A DNA stretch of 64,000 nt from Gluconacetobacter sacchari (GCF_014174255.1 NZ_JABEQJ010000018.1:35153-99152); one strand, 5' to 3'; counted from the stretch's first letter, positions 33,622 through 43,075 are shown. Numbers and translations are program-made. The notes: generated from the letters alone by a model not told the origin.

Positions 33622-34874
33622 GTTCGTTCCTTCCCTTTGACGTTTCCGGCCGGCATGATGCCCGCGCCGGCTTGTGGCGACGTGAGAGTGGCCACGACGT
33701 GCCGACGGATCATGCTTTCCTCATCCGTCGGGATCACCCGCACTTCCACCGTGCTGTCCGGCGTGCTGATCACCGCCGCATGGGCTTCGTTGGCGGCCGG
33801 ATCCAGCCGCACGCCCAGCCAGGACAGGCGGGCACAGGCCGCCTGCCGGATGGCGGCGTCATGCTCGCCGATCCCGGCGGTAAAGACCAGCCCGTCCAGC
33901 CCGCCCAGCACCGGGATCATGGCGCCGGCCTGCTGCGCCAGCCGATAGGTGAACATCTCCAGCGCCGCGCGGGCGGCCTCGTCGCCGGCCGCCCGATCCT
34001 GCAAGTCGCGCATGTCGCTGGACACACCCGACAGGCCCAGCAGCCCGGCCTGATGATACAGCACGGCCTCGATCCCCGCCGCATCCAGCCCTTCGGCGCG
34101 CATCATGTACAGCAGCACGCCGGGATCGATCTGCCCGCAGCGCGTGCCCATCACCAGCCCATCCAGCACCGAGAACCCCATCGTGGTCTCGATACTGCGC
34201 CCTGCCGCCAGGGCGCACAGGCTGGCACCGTTGCCCAGATGCGCCACGATCGTCCGCCCCGCCGCCAGCCGCGGCGACAGGCCGGGCAGGGTCGAGGCGA
34301 TATATTCGTAGGACAGGCCATGAAATCCATACCGCCGCACGCCCCTGGCGCCATAGCTGGCCGGCAGCGGCAGGCGCGTCGCGATGGCGGGCAGCGTGTG
34401 ATGGAAGGCGGTATCGAAACAGGCGACCTGCGGCAGGTCCGGCCGCAGCGCCAGCAGGGCGCGGATCGGCCCCAGGCTGGCCGGCTGATGCAGCGGCGCC
34501 AGCGGCGTCAGCGCTTCCAGCCGCGCCAGGATATCGGGCGTGATGCGGATCGGCGCGGCGAATTCGCCCCCGCCATGCACCACGCGATGGCCCACCCCCA
34601 GCAGCGGCACGTCCCCCAGATGCGACGCCACCCAGTCCAGCAGGCCGGCCACCGGACCGTCATGCGGGTCCTCCCCCTCGGCGGCCGCGGCCGGCCAGGT
34701 CCGGTCGACCAGCACCGCGCCATCCGCGCCGGTGGCGCGGAAATGCGGATGGGCGGGCAATCCTTCCAGCTCGCCATGGGCGATGCGGCGCGCCCCGGCG
34801 CCCGGCTCCTGATGGAACAGGGTGAATTTTACGCTGGACGAGCCGGCATTGAGCGCGAGAATCGCCGTTGCCAT
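33618..34874 (-). CDS. ackA: acetate kinase
   Basis: The ATG at 34874 gives 418 residues; the frame runs 12 codons further but the family begins [16 protein letters not shown], which is just inside this start. The enzyme moves phosphate from acetyl phosphate to ADP. Conserved blocks are GHRVVHGG (substrate His/Arg), [25 protein letters not shown] (catalytic region), [14 protein letters not shown] (nucleotide/phosphate), [15 protein letters not shown], and [14 protein letters not shown] near the end. It is coupled to xfp by an ATGA overlap. No phosphotransacetylase gene is present in the window, so the operon appears dedicated to phosphoketolase-derived acetyl phosphate. A 23-nt palindrome lies 55-78 bases upstream of its start. 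Confidence 0.96.
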   Translation of the reverse strand: MATAILALNAGSSSVKFTLFHQEPGAGARRIAHGELEGLPAHPHFRATGADGAVLVDRTWPAAAAEGEDPHDGPVAGLLDWVASHLGDVPLLGVGHRVVHGGGEFAAPIRITPDILARLEALTPLAPLHQPASLGPIRALLALRPDLPQVACFDTAFHHTLPAIATRLPLPASYGARGVRRYGFHGLSYEYIASTLPGLSPRLAAGRTIVAHLGNGASLCALAAGRSIETTMGFSVLDGLVMGTRCGQIDPGVLLYMMRAEGLDAAGIEAVLYHQAGLLGLSGVSSDMRDLQDRAAGDEAARAALEMFTYRLAQQAGAMIPVLGGLDGLVFTAGIGEHDAAIRQAACARLSWLGVRLDPAANEAHAAVISTPDSTVEVRVIPTDEESMIRRHVVATLTSPQAGAGIMPAGNVKGKERT

Positions 34875-34928
34875 CGAATCACCGCCCCCTTGTCGTTCGC
34901 TACGCCGCATATCCTAGCGCCCGACACG

Positions 34929-34951
34929 GATGCGGGTCATTGACCCGCATC
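34929..34951. promoter_or_regulatory. perfect 23-nt palindrome upstream of ackA-xfp, possible operator
   Basis: GATGCGGGTCA (34929-34939) and its exact reverse complement TGACCCGCATC (34941-34951) flank a single T. The palindrome is the only strong dyad in the 159-base gap between hpnG and ackA, at the place where an operator or promoter-overlapping site would sit. The cognate protein is unknown. Confidence 0.55.
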
Positions 34952-35033
34952 AAACGCTCCGCGCCCGAAGCAGACAACGTTCCCGAACGGATAAAGGTCG
35001 TTCTGCCTCTTTTTCGGCAGACGAAAGAAGGCC

Positions 35034-35690
35034 TTACGCGATATCCCGCAGCACCTGCGCGGCCCGCCGGCGCGCCTGTGCCGCATCTCGCCCCAAAGCG
35101 ATCAACGCAGGGATCTGCCCCGGCCGCCGCAGCACGCTGAGCAGAATCCCGCCCAGTCCGATCCGGCCATCGGGCCGTAGCGCCAGAATCGCCGCCGGCG
35201 GCAGGGACCGCCCGGCCGGGTCGCACACCACGCGCAGCACCGCGAACGGCACCCTGGCCCGCACGGCGCCCTCGGCAACGAAACCGCTTTCCATATCCAG
35301 CCCGGCGCAGCCGGTGCGCCGGAACAGCGCGCCCTTGCGCCCGGCGGTCGCCACGATGTCGTCGCTGTGCAACAGGTCGGCGCTCACCCGGTCGGGCCGG
35401 CCATCGCCCAGCCAGGCCAGCAGCGCGGGCGCCGCCGCCAGAAGCCGCCCATCGGGCAGCCGCACATGACGCGGCACCAGCACCGTGCCGGGCCGCAGGT
35501 CGGGATCGAGCCCGCCCGCCAGCCCGAACGAGAGCAGCGCCTTCGCCCCCTGCCGTATCAGATCGTCGACAGCGGCCCGTGCCCCCTCTGCGGTGGCACC
35601 GCTGATACCCACCCGCGCGGCGGGCATGGCGGCCCTGACCAGCGCGGCCTCGGCCTCCATCCCCACCACGACGCCATAAGAGCCGGACAC
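35034..35690 (-). CDS. hpnG: hopanoid-associated nucleosidase/phosphorylase HpnG
   Basis: The 218-residue protein belongs to the nucleoside phosphorylase fold used on adenosylhopane: it removes adenine to give ribosylhopane or its phosphate, a step toward bacteriohopanetetrol. Visible motifs are YGVVVGMEAEAALVR (N-terminal strand and helix as in MTA/SAH nucleosidases), ALLSFGLAGGLDPDLRPGTVLVP, the ribose/active-site stretch GCAGLDMESGFVAEGAVRARVPFAVLRVVCDPA with the conserved ME and D, and a final helix. It starts 2 bases after the shc stop, as the last hopanoid gene of the operon. The name rests on these motifs and gene order. Confidence 0.88.
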   Translation of the reverse strand: MSGSYGVVVGMEAEAALVRAAMPAARVGISGATAEGARAAVDDLIRQGAKALLSFGLAGGLDPDLRPGTVLVPRHVRLPDGRLLAAAPALLAWLGDGRPDRVSADLLHSDDIVATAGRKGALFRRTGCAGLDMESGFVAEGAVRARVPFAVLRVVCDPAGRSLPPAAILALRPDGRIGLGGILLSVLRRPGQIPALIALGRDAAQARRRAAQVLRDIA

Positions 35691-35692
35691 GT

Positions 35693-37732
35693 TCAGAAAC
35701 CGAACGCGACGCGGCGGGTATTGCTCGATTCCAGGTTGCGGTACCGCGCCAGCGCCATCAGCGGAAAGAACTGCCGATAACCGTGATACCGAAGATAAAA
35801 GACCTTGGGGAACCCGACGGCATTATACGGGTCCTCGTCCCATTCGCCGTCTTCCTTCTGCGTGCGGGCCAGATAGGCCATGCCCCGCGCCACGGCGGGG
35901 TCGTCGCGCAGGCCGGCGGCCATCAGCCCCAGCGTCGCCCACGCCGTCTGCGACGGCAGGCTCTCGGTATAGACGCCCGGCGTGGCGCCTTCGTAGCTGG
36001 CGCAATCCTCACCCCAGCCGCCATCCTCGCGCTGGACCGAGCGCAGCCAGTCCACCGCGCGCACCACGGCCGGATCGTCGTGCGAAACGCCGGCGGCATT
36101 CAGCGCGCACAGCACCGACCAGGTGCCGTAGATGTAATTGGTCCCCCACCGCCCGAACCAGCAGCCCTCGGCCTCCTGGTCTCGGCGCAGATAGGCGATC
36201 GCCCGCTCGATCACCGGCTGGTCGTCGGGGTTGCCGAGCTGGGCGAGGAACGAGACGCAGCGCGCGGTCACGTCGGCGGTCGGCGGGTCCAGCAGCGCGC
36301 CATGGTCGGCAAAGGGAATATGGTTCAGGAAGTCCAGATTATTGTCGATATCGAACGCACCCCACCCGCCATTGCTGCTCTGCATGCCGATGATCCACTG
36401 GCGGGCGCGCTCGATCGCCTCGCGATGCGCCGGATCGCCCTCGCGATGCAGCAGCATGCCGACCACGGCCGTATCGTCCACATCGGGGTAGTGATCGTTG
36501 TTATACTGGAAGGCCCAGCCGCCGGGGGCCACGTCGGGGCAGTTGATCGCCCAGTCGCCCTTCACGTCCAGGATCTGCCGGTCCCGCAGCCACTGCGCGG
36601 CGGCGGCCAGCGCCTTTTCCGTCTCTTCCGGGCGGATGCCCTCGGGACCGGACGCCGCCTCGATCATCGCATGGCCGGCCAGGCCGGTATCCCAGATCGG
36701 CGACACGCAGGGCTGGCAATAGGCCTCGTCCCCATGTTCGATCAGCAGGCGGCGCACCGATTCCCACGCCGTCGCGGCGCGCGGATCGCTGTCGGGCACG
36801 CCCAGCGCGCGAAACATCATCACGGAATTGGCCATGGCGGGATAGATCGCGCCCAGCCCGTCCACCCCGTTCAGGCGCGGTTCGATGAAATCGACCGCCG
36901 CCTTGATCGCGCGGCGCCGCGTCGCCTCAGGGATCAGCCGCTCGCCCGGGCGGATCACCTTGTCCACATATTTGAACACCCGGCCCAGCGGCGAACGATA
37001 GGGGCCACGGATCCAGTCCCGCACCTGGTCGGGCGGGGTGACGAACAGTTCGGGCACATGCACGTCGCGCGGATTGACCGCGCGCGGCCGGAGCGCCGCC
37101 AGCACCAGCAGCGGCGCGATCACCGTCCGCGACCAGTAGGACATGTTCCAGACCGAGAAGAACGCGCGGCGCGGCAGCAGCATCAGCTCCACCGGCATCG
37201 CGGGCGTGGCATGCCACGGCACCTCGCCGAACAGCGCAAGCTGGAACCGGGTAAAGACGTTGCTGCGTTCCGCCCCGCCATGGTCCAGAATGGCCGCACG
37301 GGCCCGCGCCATGTGCGGCGCGTCGATATCGTCGCCGATCGCCTTCAGCGCGAAATACGCCTTCACCGACGCCGAGAGGTCGAACCTGCCGCCATGATAG
37401 AGCGGCCAGCCGCCATGGTCGCCCTGGATACGCCGCAGATACACGCCGATCCGCGCTTCCAGCGCCGGGTCGATCCGGTCCAGGTAATGTTCCAGCAGCA
37501 CATATTCCGCCGGAATGGTGGCATCGGCCTCCAGTTCGAACACCCAGTGCCCGTCATCGTTCTGCCGGCGGCCGAGCGCCGCATGGGCGGAATCGACCGC
37601 CCGATCGATGTCGCTCATCGACACGGCCCGGTCCGCGACACCGGCGGAAAGACGTTCAAGAGTATCGGTCGCGTTCACCATCGTTCCATCGTCTCCCGCC
37701 CCCTGAGCGGGACCTGTCCGTATGTCAGCCAT
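35693..37732 (-). CDS. shc: squalene-hopene cyclase
   Basis: The 679-residue monotopic membrane enzyme cyclises squalene to hopene or diplopterol. The catalytic acid motif is YPDVDDTAVV (DxDDTA) near residue 415. Many QW repeats are visible: QGDHGGWPLYHGG, QSSNGGWGAFDID, QREDGGWGEDCASY, QKEDGEWDEDPYN. The N-terminal part has ALGRRQNDDGHWVFELEADATIPAEYVLLEHY, and the C terminus ends FYLRYHGYRQFFPLMALARYR, both family hallmarks. Length is close to that of Zymomonas and Alicyclobacillus enzymes. Hopanoids harden the membrane against acetic acid and ethanol, which fits this organism. It lies between hpnE (20-base gap) and hpnG (2 bases). Confidence 0.97.
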   Translation of the reverse strand: MADIRTGPAQGAGDDGTMVNATDTLERLSAGVADRAVSMSDIDRAVDSAHAALGRRQNDDGHWVFELEADATIPAEYVLLEHYLDRIDPALEARIGVYLRRIQGDHGGWPLYHGGRFDLSASVKAYFALKAIGDDIDAPHMARARAAILDHGGAERSNVFTRFQLALFGEVPWHATPAMPVELMLLPRRAFFSVWNMSYWSRTVIAPLLVLAALRPRAVNPRDVHVPELFVTPPDQVRDWIRGPYRSPLGRVFKYVDKVIRPGERLIPEATRRRAIKAAVDFIEPRLNGVDGLGAIYPAMANSVMMFRALGVPDSDPRAATAWESVRRLLIEHGDEAYCQPCVSPIWDTGLAGHAMIEAASGPEGIRPEETEKALAAAAQWLRDRQILDVKGDWAINCPDVAPGGWAFQYNNDHYPDVDDTAVVGMLLHREGDPAHREAIERARQWIIGMQSSNGGWGAFDIDNNLDFLNHIPFADHGALLDPPTADVTARCVSFLAQLGNPDDQPVIERAIAYLRRDQEAEGCWFGRWGTNYIYGTWSVLCALNAAGVSHDDPAVVRAVDWLRSVQREDGGWGEDCASYEGATPGVYTESLPSQTAWATLGLMAAGLRDDPAVARGMAYLARTQKEDGEWDEDPYNAVGFPKVFYLRYHGYRQFFPLMALARYRNLESSNTRRVAFGF

Positions 37733-37752
37733 TCACAATTCCGGCGGCCGGC

Positions 37753-39039
37753 TCATCGCCGGCCGGGGTCGCGGACAGCGCGGGAGGCCGCCGCGCCGGA
37801 CCTGATCGCACCTTCGATTGTTGCGGGCAATCCCGTCGCCGTCCAGTCCCCGGCCAGAAACAGGTTGTCCAGCACGGTGCGCGTGGCCGGCCGAAGCCGT
37901 TCCTGCACCGGGGTCGCGGCGAAGGTGGCGCGCCGTTCACGCACCATGCGCATGGGGGGCATGTCCTCCGGCAGGGGGTGCGCCAGGGCCGGCCCCACCG
38001 CCGCCCGCACCTCGCCCCAGATCACGGCCGCCAGTTCGTCATTGTCGCGCGCGGCATAGCGGTTGGCGGCACTGACCGTCACCGACAGGATATCGTCCTT
38101 GACGAACACCCATTCGCTGATCCCGCCGACGACGCCGATGAAGCGGGCGCGCCCCAACGCCCCCAGGGCCACCGGCGCCTCGTCCAGGCGGAAATGGACG
38201 TTGACGATGCTCTCGAAGGCATCGGGCACGCGCAGATCGGGCAGCAGGTCGGCCGCCACCGGCGCGGTCACCGCCAAGATCAGGCGATCATCCTCATCCA
38301 GCGCCACCTCGCCCTCCGGCAGCCGCAACCCGGTCACCCGCCCGCCGGCGGACAGGATGGCCGAGACGCGGCACCCCGTACGCACCTCCGCCTTCATCAA
38401 CGCCAGATGGTCCAGCGCCGGATCGACGAAACTTTCCGACAGCCCGACGGCCGGAAAGCGCGGCAGGCAGGCCCGGCCGCCCTTGGCCAGACTCTGGCGG
38501 ATCACCGCCCCCAGCAGGGCGGCGCTGCCGCTATCGCACGGCGTGTTCAGGGCCGAGACCGCGAACGGCGCGAGCAGCCGGGTCGACAACATGCCCGGCA
38601 CCAGGCATTCCGCGACCGTCTGCCCCGGCGTCGCCCGCATCAGCCGATCCAGCGACCGGATTTCCCCCAGATGCATCCCCGGCACCCGTCGGTGCTTCGA
38701 CAGCAGCCAGAAGGGAACGCGCCCGCGCGACAGATCCAGCGTCCAGCGCGACCGGTCGCCCAGATCGACGAAGGGAAAGATCGGCCGATCCGGTCCCACC
38801 AGCGTCTTCTCCGCCCCGATCAGGCCCAGATAGCGGAACACCGCGTCATTGGCCGACAGCAGCAGATGGTTGCCGTTATCGATCCGGCAGCCCAGATGCC
38901 GGTCGAAATAGGACCGCGCCCGTCCGCCGCAGGCCGGCCCGGCCTCATAGACCGTCACCCGGACGCCGCTGCCCGCCAGCTCGACCGCCGCCGACAGGCC
39001 GGCCAGCCCGCCGCCGACGATATGGACATGCCCCGCCAT
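37753..39039 (-). CDS. hpnE: squalene-associated FAD-dependent desaturase HpnE
   Basis: The 428-residue flavoprotein is of the phytoene-desaturase type. The N-terminal dinucleotide fold reads HIVGGGLAGLSAAVELAGSGVRVTVYEAGPACGGRARSYFD, and the C-terminal FAD site ends FLAGDWTATGLPATIEGAIRSGAAASRAV. In the hopanoid pathway it converts the hydroxysqualene made from presqualene diphosphate by HpnC/D into squalene. It has no membrane helices. Its start lies four bases from the stop of hpnD, so the genes are coupled, and shc follows. Gene order hpnC-hpnD-hpnE is conserved across hopanoid producers and supports the call. Confidence 0.92.
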   Translation of the reverse strand: MAGHVHIVGGGLAGLSAAVELAGSGVRVTVYEAGPACGGRARSYFDRHLGCRIDNGNHLLLSANDAVFRYLGLIGAEKTLVGPDRPIFPFVDLGDRSRWTLDLSRGRVPFWLLSKHRRVPGMHLGEIRSLDRLMRATPGQTVAECLVPGMLSTRLLAPFAVSALNTPCDSGSAALLGAVIRQSLAKGGRACLPRFPAVGLSESFVDPALDHLALMKAEVRTGCRVSAILSAGGRVTGLRLPEGEVALDEDDRLILAVTAPVAADLLPDLRVPDAFESIVNVHFRLDEAPVALGALGRARFIGVVGGISEWVFVKDDILSVTVSAANRYAARDNDELAAVIWGEVRAAVGPALAHPLPEDMPPMRMVRERRATFAATPVQERLRPATRTVLDNLFLAGDWTATGLPATIEGAIRSGAAASRAVRDPGRR

Positions 39040-39043
39040 CGCC

Positions 39044-39952
39044 TTACCCGACCAGGGCGCGGGCGGCGATCAGCAGCTTGCGCGGTCGCGACAGCGACAC
39101 CCGCCGTTCCGGATGGCGCCAGCCCTGCCGCTCCTGCGCCGTCAGGATGGCACCATAGGTCGCCCCCATCAGCCGGGCCGGCCGCATCGCCTGCCGGTTG
39201 CACCGCGCCATCGCCCGGTGCGCCGCCCGGAAATGATCCCGCGCCCGCCCCGCCAGCACCCGGCACACACCCTCCAGCCCCCGCGCGCGCGGCGCGCGCT
39301 CCGGGTCGAGCGGCACATTGAACCGGGCAAGCAGCTCGCGCGGCAGATACAGCCGGCCCAGCCGCGAATCCTCGGCCACGTCGCGCAGGATGTTGGTAAT
39401 CTGCAAGGCCCGGCCCAGATGATAGGCCACGCGATCGGCCTCCTCCGACGCGTCGCCGAACACCCGCACCGACAGGCGCCCCACCGCCGAGGCCACGCGA
39501 TCGCAATACAGATCGAACGTCGCCTCGTCCGGGGCGACGACGGGCCCGCGCGCATCCATCATCATCCCGTCGATCACCGCGTCGAAATCCGCCTGGCGCA
39601 ACGCGAAACGGCCGATCACCACCGCCAGCACCCGATCCAGCGCATCGTTCGTCCGGCCTTCGTACAGCCCGGCGATCCGCTGCCGCCAGGCTTCCAGCCG
39701 CGCGGCCTTGTCCTCTGCCGCACCGTCATCGTCCGCCACGTCGTCCACCAGCCGGCAGAAGGCATAGACCGCATACATGCCATAGCGCCGGTCGGGCGGC
39801 AGGATACGCATGCCCTTGCCGAACGACGTGCCCGAGGCGCTGACCACCGCCTCGACCTGCGCCAGATCGGCCGCGTCGCACCCCAGCGGAGGCGCCTGAA
39901 CCGTGCGTGCCCGCGTCAATTCCATTCCCGCCTTCCCGTATCCGTCATCCAT
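39044..39952 (-). CDS. hpnD: presqualene diphosphate synthase HpnD
   Basis: The 302-residue protein of the squalene/phytoene synthase fold condenses two farnesyl diphosphates to presqualene diphosphate. The first aspartate-rich region is AVYAFCRLVDDVADDDGAAEDKAARL (DxxDD), and the second is ALQITNILRDVAEDSRLGRLYLPRELL with the DVAED metal motif and conserved RxYLP. The basic patch RARGLEGVCRVLAGRARDHFRAAHRAM and the end RPARLMGATYGAILTAQERQGW match the HpnD subgroup. It lies between hpnC (51-base gap) and hpnE (4 bases). Its partner HpnC has the same fold and continues to hydroxysqualene. Confidence 0.92.
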   Translation of the reverse strand: MDDGYGKAGMELTRARTVQAPPLGCDAADLAQVEAVVSASGTSFGKGMRILPPDRRYGMYAVYAFCRLVDDVADDDGAAEDKAARLEAWRQRIAGLYEGRTNDALDRVLAVVIGRFALRQADFDAVIDGMMMDARGPVVAPDEATFDLYCDRVASAVGRLSVRVFGDASEEADRVAYHLGRALQITNILRDVAEDSRLGRLYLPRELLARFNVPLDPERAPRARGLEGVCRVLAGRARDHFRAAHRAMARCNRQAMRPARLMGATYGAILTAQERQGWRHPERRVSLSRPRKLLIAARALVG

Positions 39953-40003
39953 TCACACCGCCGCAGGGTTTAGGGCGGATCGGCGCCCAAGACAAAAGTC
40001 CGT

Positions 40004-40915
40004 TCATCGGGCGAGCGCGCGCAACGCACCCAGCAGCGCGCCGGCGGCATCCGGGCGCGTCAGCTTCACCCGGCCGGCCAGCGGGTCCTGGTGCCGCAGC
40101 CGCGCGGCCAGCCGGCGCGCCAGACCGACGATCACGGCGCAATACAGCCGCATGCGCCTGTCGCGCACCAACCCCGGCAGGCGCCCGGCCTCGTCATTCA
40201 GTGCATCCACCCGGTCCAGCAGCGCATTCATCACCCGCCGCAACCCTGGCGTGGCATGCCCCGCCCGCAGATCGTCCACCAAGGCTCCCTCGCGCGCCAG
40301 CCACGGCAGCGGCAGGTAGCAGCGATCCAGCTTGCGCAGGTCGTCCGCGCAATCCTGCAGATGGTTCAGCACCTGCAACGACGTACACAGCGCATCGGAC
40401 GGGCCAAGCGTGGCCGCGCCCTCCCCATGCAGCGCCAGCAGGAAGCGGCCGACCGGATTGGCGGAATAACGACAGTAATCGGCCAGTTCGTCCCACGATT
40501 CATAGCGGTTCTTCACCGCGTCCTGGCGAAAGGCCACGATCAGGTCGGTCGCGGTTTCGACCGGCACCCCCGTCGCGGCCAACGTCCGGCCGACGCGCAC
40601 CGCCGTCTGGGCGTCGCGGCGCGGCGGGGCCTCACGCCGGCCCAGCACCACATCCTCCATCGCATCCAGCCGCGCGATCTTGGCTTCCGGCGTCAGCCGG
40701 TCGGTATCGACGATGTCGTCGATCACCCGGGCAAAATCGTAATAGGCAAGGACATGCGGCCTCAGCCGCCGGCCGATCAGCAGCGATCCGACAGGAAAAT
40801 TCTCGTCCCCCGCCCCCTTGCCGGACGACACGTCCTCGGTTCCCCATACGTCCCGACCGCCCTGTGCGGCGGTCTCCTGCTGGCTTTGGATCGCGTTCAC
40901 ATGCTGTCCTGTCAT
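40004..40915 (-). CDS. hpnC: hydroxysqualene synthase HpnC
   Basis: The ATG at 40915 gives 303 residues. It has the squalene-synthase fold, with HVLAYYDFARVIDDIVDTDRLTPEAKIARLDAME as first aspartate motif and LQVLNHLQDCADDLRKLDRCYLPLPWL as second. SSGKGAGDENFPVGSLLIGRRLRPHV at the start is characteristic of HpnC. It hydrolyses presqualene diphosphate to hydroxysqualene. The start codon overlaps the hpnB stop by four bases (ATGA). The longer frame upstream (to 41350) is a shadow of hpnB. Confidence 0.92.
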   Translation of the reverse strand: MTGQHVNAIQSQQETAAQGGRDVWGTEDVSSGKGAGDENFPVGSLLIGRRLRPHVLAYYDFARVIDDIVDTDRLTPEAKIARLDAMEDVVLGRREAPPRRDAQTAVRVGRTLAATGVPVETATDLIVAFRQDAVKNRYESWDELADYCRYSANPVGRFLLALHGEGAATLGPSDALCTSLQVLNHLQDCADDLRKLDRCYLPLPWLAREGALVDDLRAGHATPGLRRVMNALLDRVDALNDEAGRLPGLVRDRRMRLYCAVIVGLARRLAARLRHQDPLAGRVKLTRPDAAGALLGALRALAR

Positions 40916-42063
40916 TGCGGTTCGCGATAGGCGCGGCTCTTCCACACCACGCCGCGCCCCCGGTGATGATCGACGGCGGACCCGACGGTCGCGGCGGTAT
41001 AGAACAGCGCGACCAGCGGCAACAGCAACGCCCAGCCCGGCGAGAGCCGAAAGCGCCGCAGCGTCGGCACGAAGGACGCCATCGAGGCGACCCACGCCAC
41101 CGCCCCCAGCAGGCGCGGCAGACCGTGGCCGAACAGCGCCAGCATCATCGGCGCGATCCAGACCAGCGCCATGCCCACCACGGTACCCGCCAGCATCGAC
41201 GGCGAATAGCGCAACTGCACATAGGCGGTCCGCGCCACCATGCGCCAGATATCGCCCGGGTGCGGATAGGGCCGGATCGAGCGCGCCAGCCGGCTGTGCC
41301 CCAGATACAGCCGCCCCCCGCTGCGCTTGACGTGATGAGCCAGGGTGCAATCGTCGATCAGCGCGCCGCGCAGCGCTTCGATACCGCCGATGCGCGCCAG
41401 CGCGGCGCGATGGATCAGGATCGACCCGCCGGCCGCCCCCGCCACGCGGCTGCGCGGGTCATTGACCCGCGCGAACGGATAGAGCAGCGCGAAGAAGAAG
41501 ACGAAGGCCGGCACCAGCATCCGTTCCGCCATGCTGACACAGTTCAGCTCGACCATCTCCGATACCATGTCCAGCCCGTCCGCCCGGGCCTTGGCCACCA
41601 GGGTCGCGATATGCGCGGGATCATGCGTGATGTCGGCATCGGTCAGGAACACATACCCCGTCTCCTCGGGCACCTGGCGCCTGGCCTCGGCCACGCCCTG
41701 CGCCACCGCCCACAGCTTGCCGCTCCAGCCAGGGGGCCGTTCGCCGCCGGTCACGACGGTCAGCCGCCGCGCGGGATCGGGCACCGCCCGCGCCAGGGCG
41801 CCGGTGCCGTCCGTGCTGCCGTCATCCACCAGGATCAGGCGCAACGGGCCGGAATAGGACTGGCCCAGCAACGACCCCACACAGGCCTGGACCGACCCGG
41901 CCTCGTCGCGTGCCGGCACGACGATGCAGACCGCCGGCCAGTCCTCCGCCCCCGCGACGGGAACCGGGTCCAGGATCGGCCCCCCCTGCCAGAAACGGCC
42001 GTGGAAGCATATCAGCACCAGCCAGACCAGGGCACACAGCAACGCCGTCAGCAGCAGGACCAT
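40912..42063 (-). CDS. hpnB: hopanoid-associated glycosyltransferase HpnB
   Basis: The 383-residue membrane GT2 protein has an N-terminal hydrophobic anchor (MVLLLTALLCALVWLVLICF), then the catalytic half VCIVVPARDEAGSVQACVGSLLGQ and LILVDDGSTDGTGALARAVP, metal motif VFLTDADITHDPAHI, and ALIDDCTLAHHVKRSGGRLYLGHSRLARSIRPY. C-terminal hydrophobic segments follow (LAGTVVGMALVWIAPMMLALF; WALLLPLVALFYTAATVGSAV). In hopanoid operons this gene is HpnB; it is thought to act on hopanoid head groups or related lipids, but its substrate is not proven. It is coupled to hpnC by ATGA and follows hpnA after 16 bases. A copy of the GGGTCATTGACCC palindrome core lies inside the gene (41452-41472). Confidence 0.9.
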   Translation of the reverse strand: MVLLLTALLCALVWLVLICFHGRFWQGGPILDPVPVAGAEDWPAVCIVVPARDEAGSVQACVGSLLGQSYSGPLRLILVDDGSTDGTGALARAVPDPARRLTVVTGGERPPGWSGKLWAVAQGVAEARRQVPEETGYVFLTDADITHDPAHIATLVAKARADGLDMVSEMVELNCVSMAERMLVPAFVFFFALLYPFARVNDPRSRVAGAAGGSILIHRAALARIGGIEALRGALIDDCTLAHHVKRSGGRLYLGHSRLARSIRPYPHPGDIWRMVARTAYVQLRYSPSMLAGTVVGMALVWIAPMMLALFGHGLPRLLGAVAWVASMASFVPTLRRFRLSPGWALLLPLVALFYTAATVGSAVDHHRGRGVVWKSRAYREPQ

Positions 42064-42079
42064 CGTTTGGGCGTCCGTC

Positions 42080-43075
42080 TTATTTCAGCATGCCGTTCTG
42101 GCGAAACCACGTCACGGCGTCCGTCACCGCATCACGCGCCGGACGCGGGGCATACCCCAGCTCCCGCTCCGCCTTGGCCGACGAGAAGAACATCTTCTTG
42201 CGCGACATGGCCAACATCTCGCGCGTCACGCGCGGCGCGATGCCGAACCCGCGCGACAGCCATTCCGACACCACCGCCACCGGCCAGATCACCTCCTGCG
42301 GCAGGCTGACGCGCGGCGGCTTCACACCCGCGATCCGCGCCGTCATGGCGAACAAGTCGCGCAGCGCCAGATTCTCGCTGCCCAGAATGTATTTCTCGCC
42401 GATCCGCCCGCGTTCCAGCGCCAACGCGTGCCCCTCGGCCACATCGTCGACATGCACGATGTTCACCCCCGTATCGACATAGGCCGGCATGTTGCCCGCC
42501 GCGCAGTCCAGGATCATCTGGCCGGTGGGCGTGGGCTTGATGTCGCGCGGCCCCACGGGCGTCGAAGGGTTCACGATCACCGCCGGCAGGCCACGCTCGC
42601 GCACCAGACGCAGCACCTCCTGCTCCGCCCGATATTTCGATCGTTTGTAGATACCGATCACGGAATGCTCGTGAACCGGCGTGTCCTCGTCGGACACCGT
42701 GCCGTCCCCGATCAGCCCCAGCGCCGCGACCGAGGAACAATAGACGATCCGCTCCACCCCCGCGTCCTGGGCCGCCAGCATCAGCCGCAGCGTGCCCTCG
42801 ACATTCGCCGTCATCATCGGGGCAGGGTCGGGCACCCACAGCCGGTAATCCGCGGCGACATGGAAGACATAGCGGCAGCCGCGCACCGCGTCGGCGAAGG
42901 TCGCGGGGGCGGACAGGTCGCCCTCGACCCTCTCCGCCGGCAGATCGCGCATGTTGGTCAGGTCGGCGCCCTTGCGGGCCATCAGCCGCAGGCTGTGTCC
43001 CCGTTGCAACAGCGTTCGGGCAACGGCCGAGCCGACAAAGCCGGTCGCACCGGTAACGAGCGTGGGGGCAGTCAT
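42080..43075 (-). CDS. hpnA: hopanoid-associated sugar epimerase HpnA
   Basis: The 331-residue extended short-chain dehydrogenase contains TLVTGATGFVGSAVARTLLQRGHSLRLMARKG (NAD-binding GxxGxxG), the catalytic tyrosine and lysine in IYKRSKYRAEQEVLRLVRERG, and VNIVHVDDVAEGHALALERGRIGEKYILG. These match the HpnA/dihydroflavonol-reductase-like subgroup found at the head of hopanoid clusters. The exact substrate is not established. It is the first gene of a leftward run hpnA-B-C-D-E-shc-hpnG with gaps from an overlap to 51 bases. The divergent gap to hpnL (about 145 bases) must hold the promoters. Confidence 0.9.
   Translation of the reverse strand: MTAPTLVTGATGFVGSAVARTLLQRGHSLRLMARKGADLTNMRDLPAERVEGDLSAPATFADAVRGCRYVFHVAADYRLWVPDPAPMMTANVEGTLRLMLAAQDAGVERIVYCSSVAALGLIGDGTVSDEDTPVHEHSVIGIYKRSKYRAEQEVLRLVRERGLPAVIVNPSTPVGPRDIKPTPTGQMILDCAAGNMPAYVDTGVNIVHVDDVAEGHALALERGRIGEKYILGSENLALRDLFAMTARIAGVKPPRVSLPQEVIWPVAVVSEWLSRGFGIAPRVTREMLAMSRKKMFFSSAKAERELGYAPRPARDAVTDAVTWFRQNGMLK

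Noticed and set aside
31201..38059. Long plus-strand ORFs opposite xfp, ackA and shc
   Set aside because: They are antisense shadows with no motif; the minus-strand genes are unambiguous.
41452..41472. Palindrome in hpnB as an internal operator
   Set aside because: It lies in coding sequence that specifies a conserved-looking NDPR stretch. It is kept only as supporting context for the ackA palindrome.
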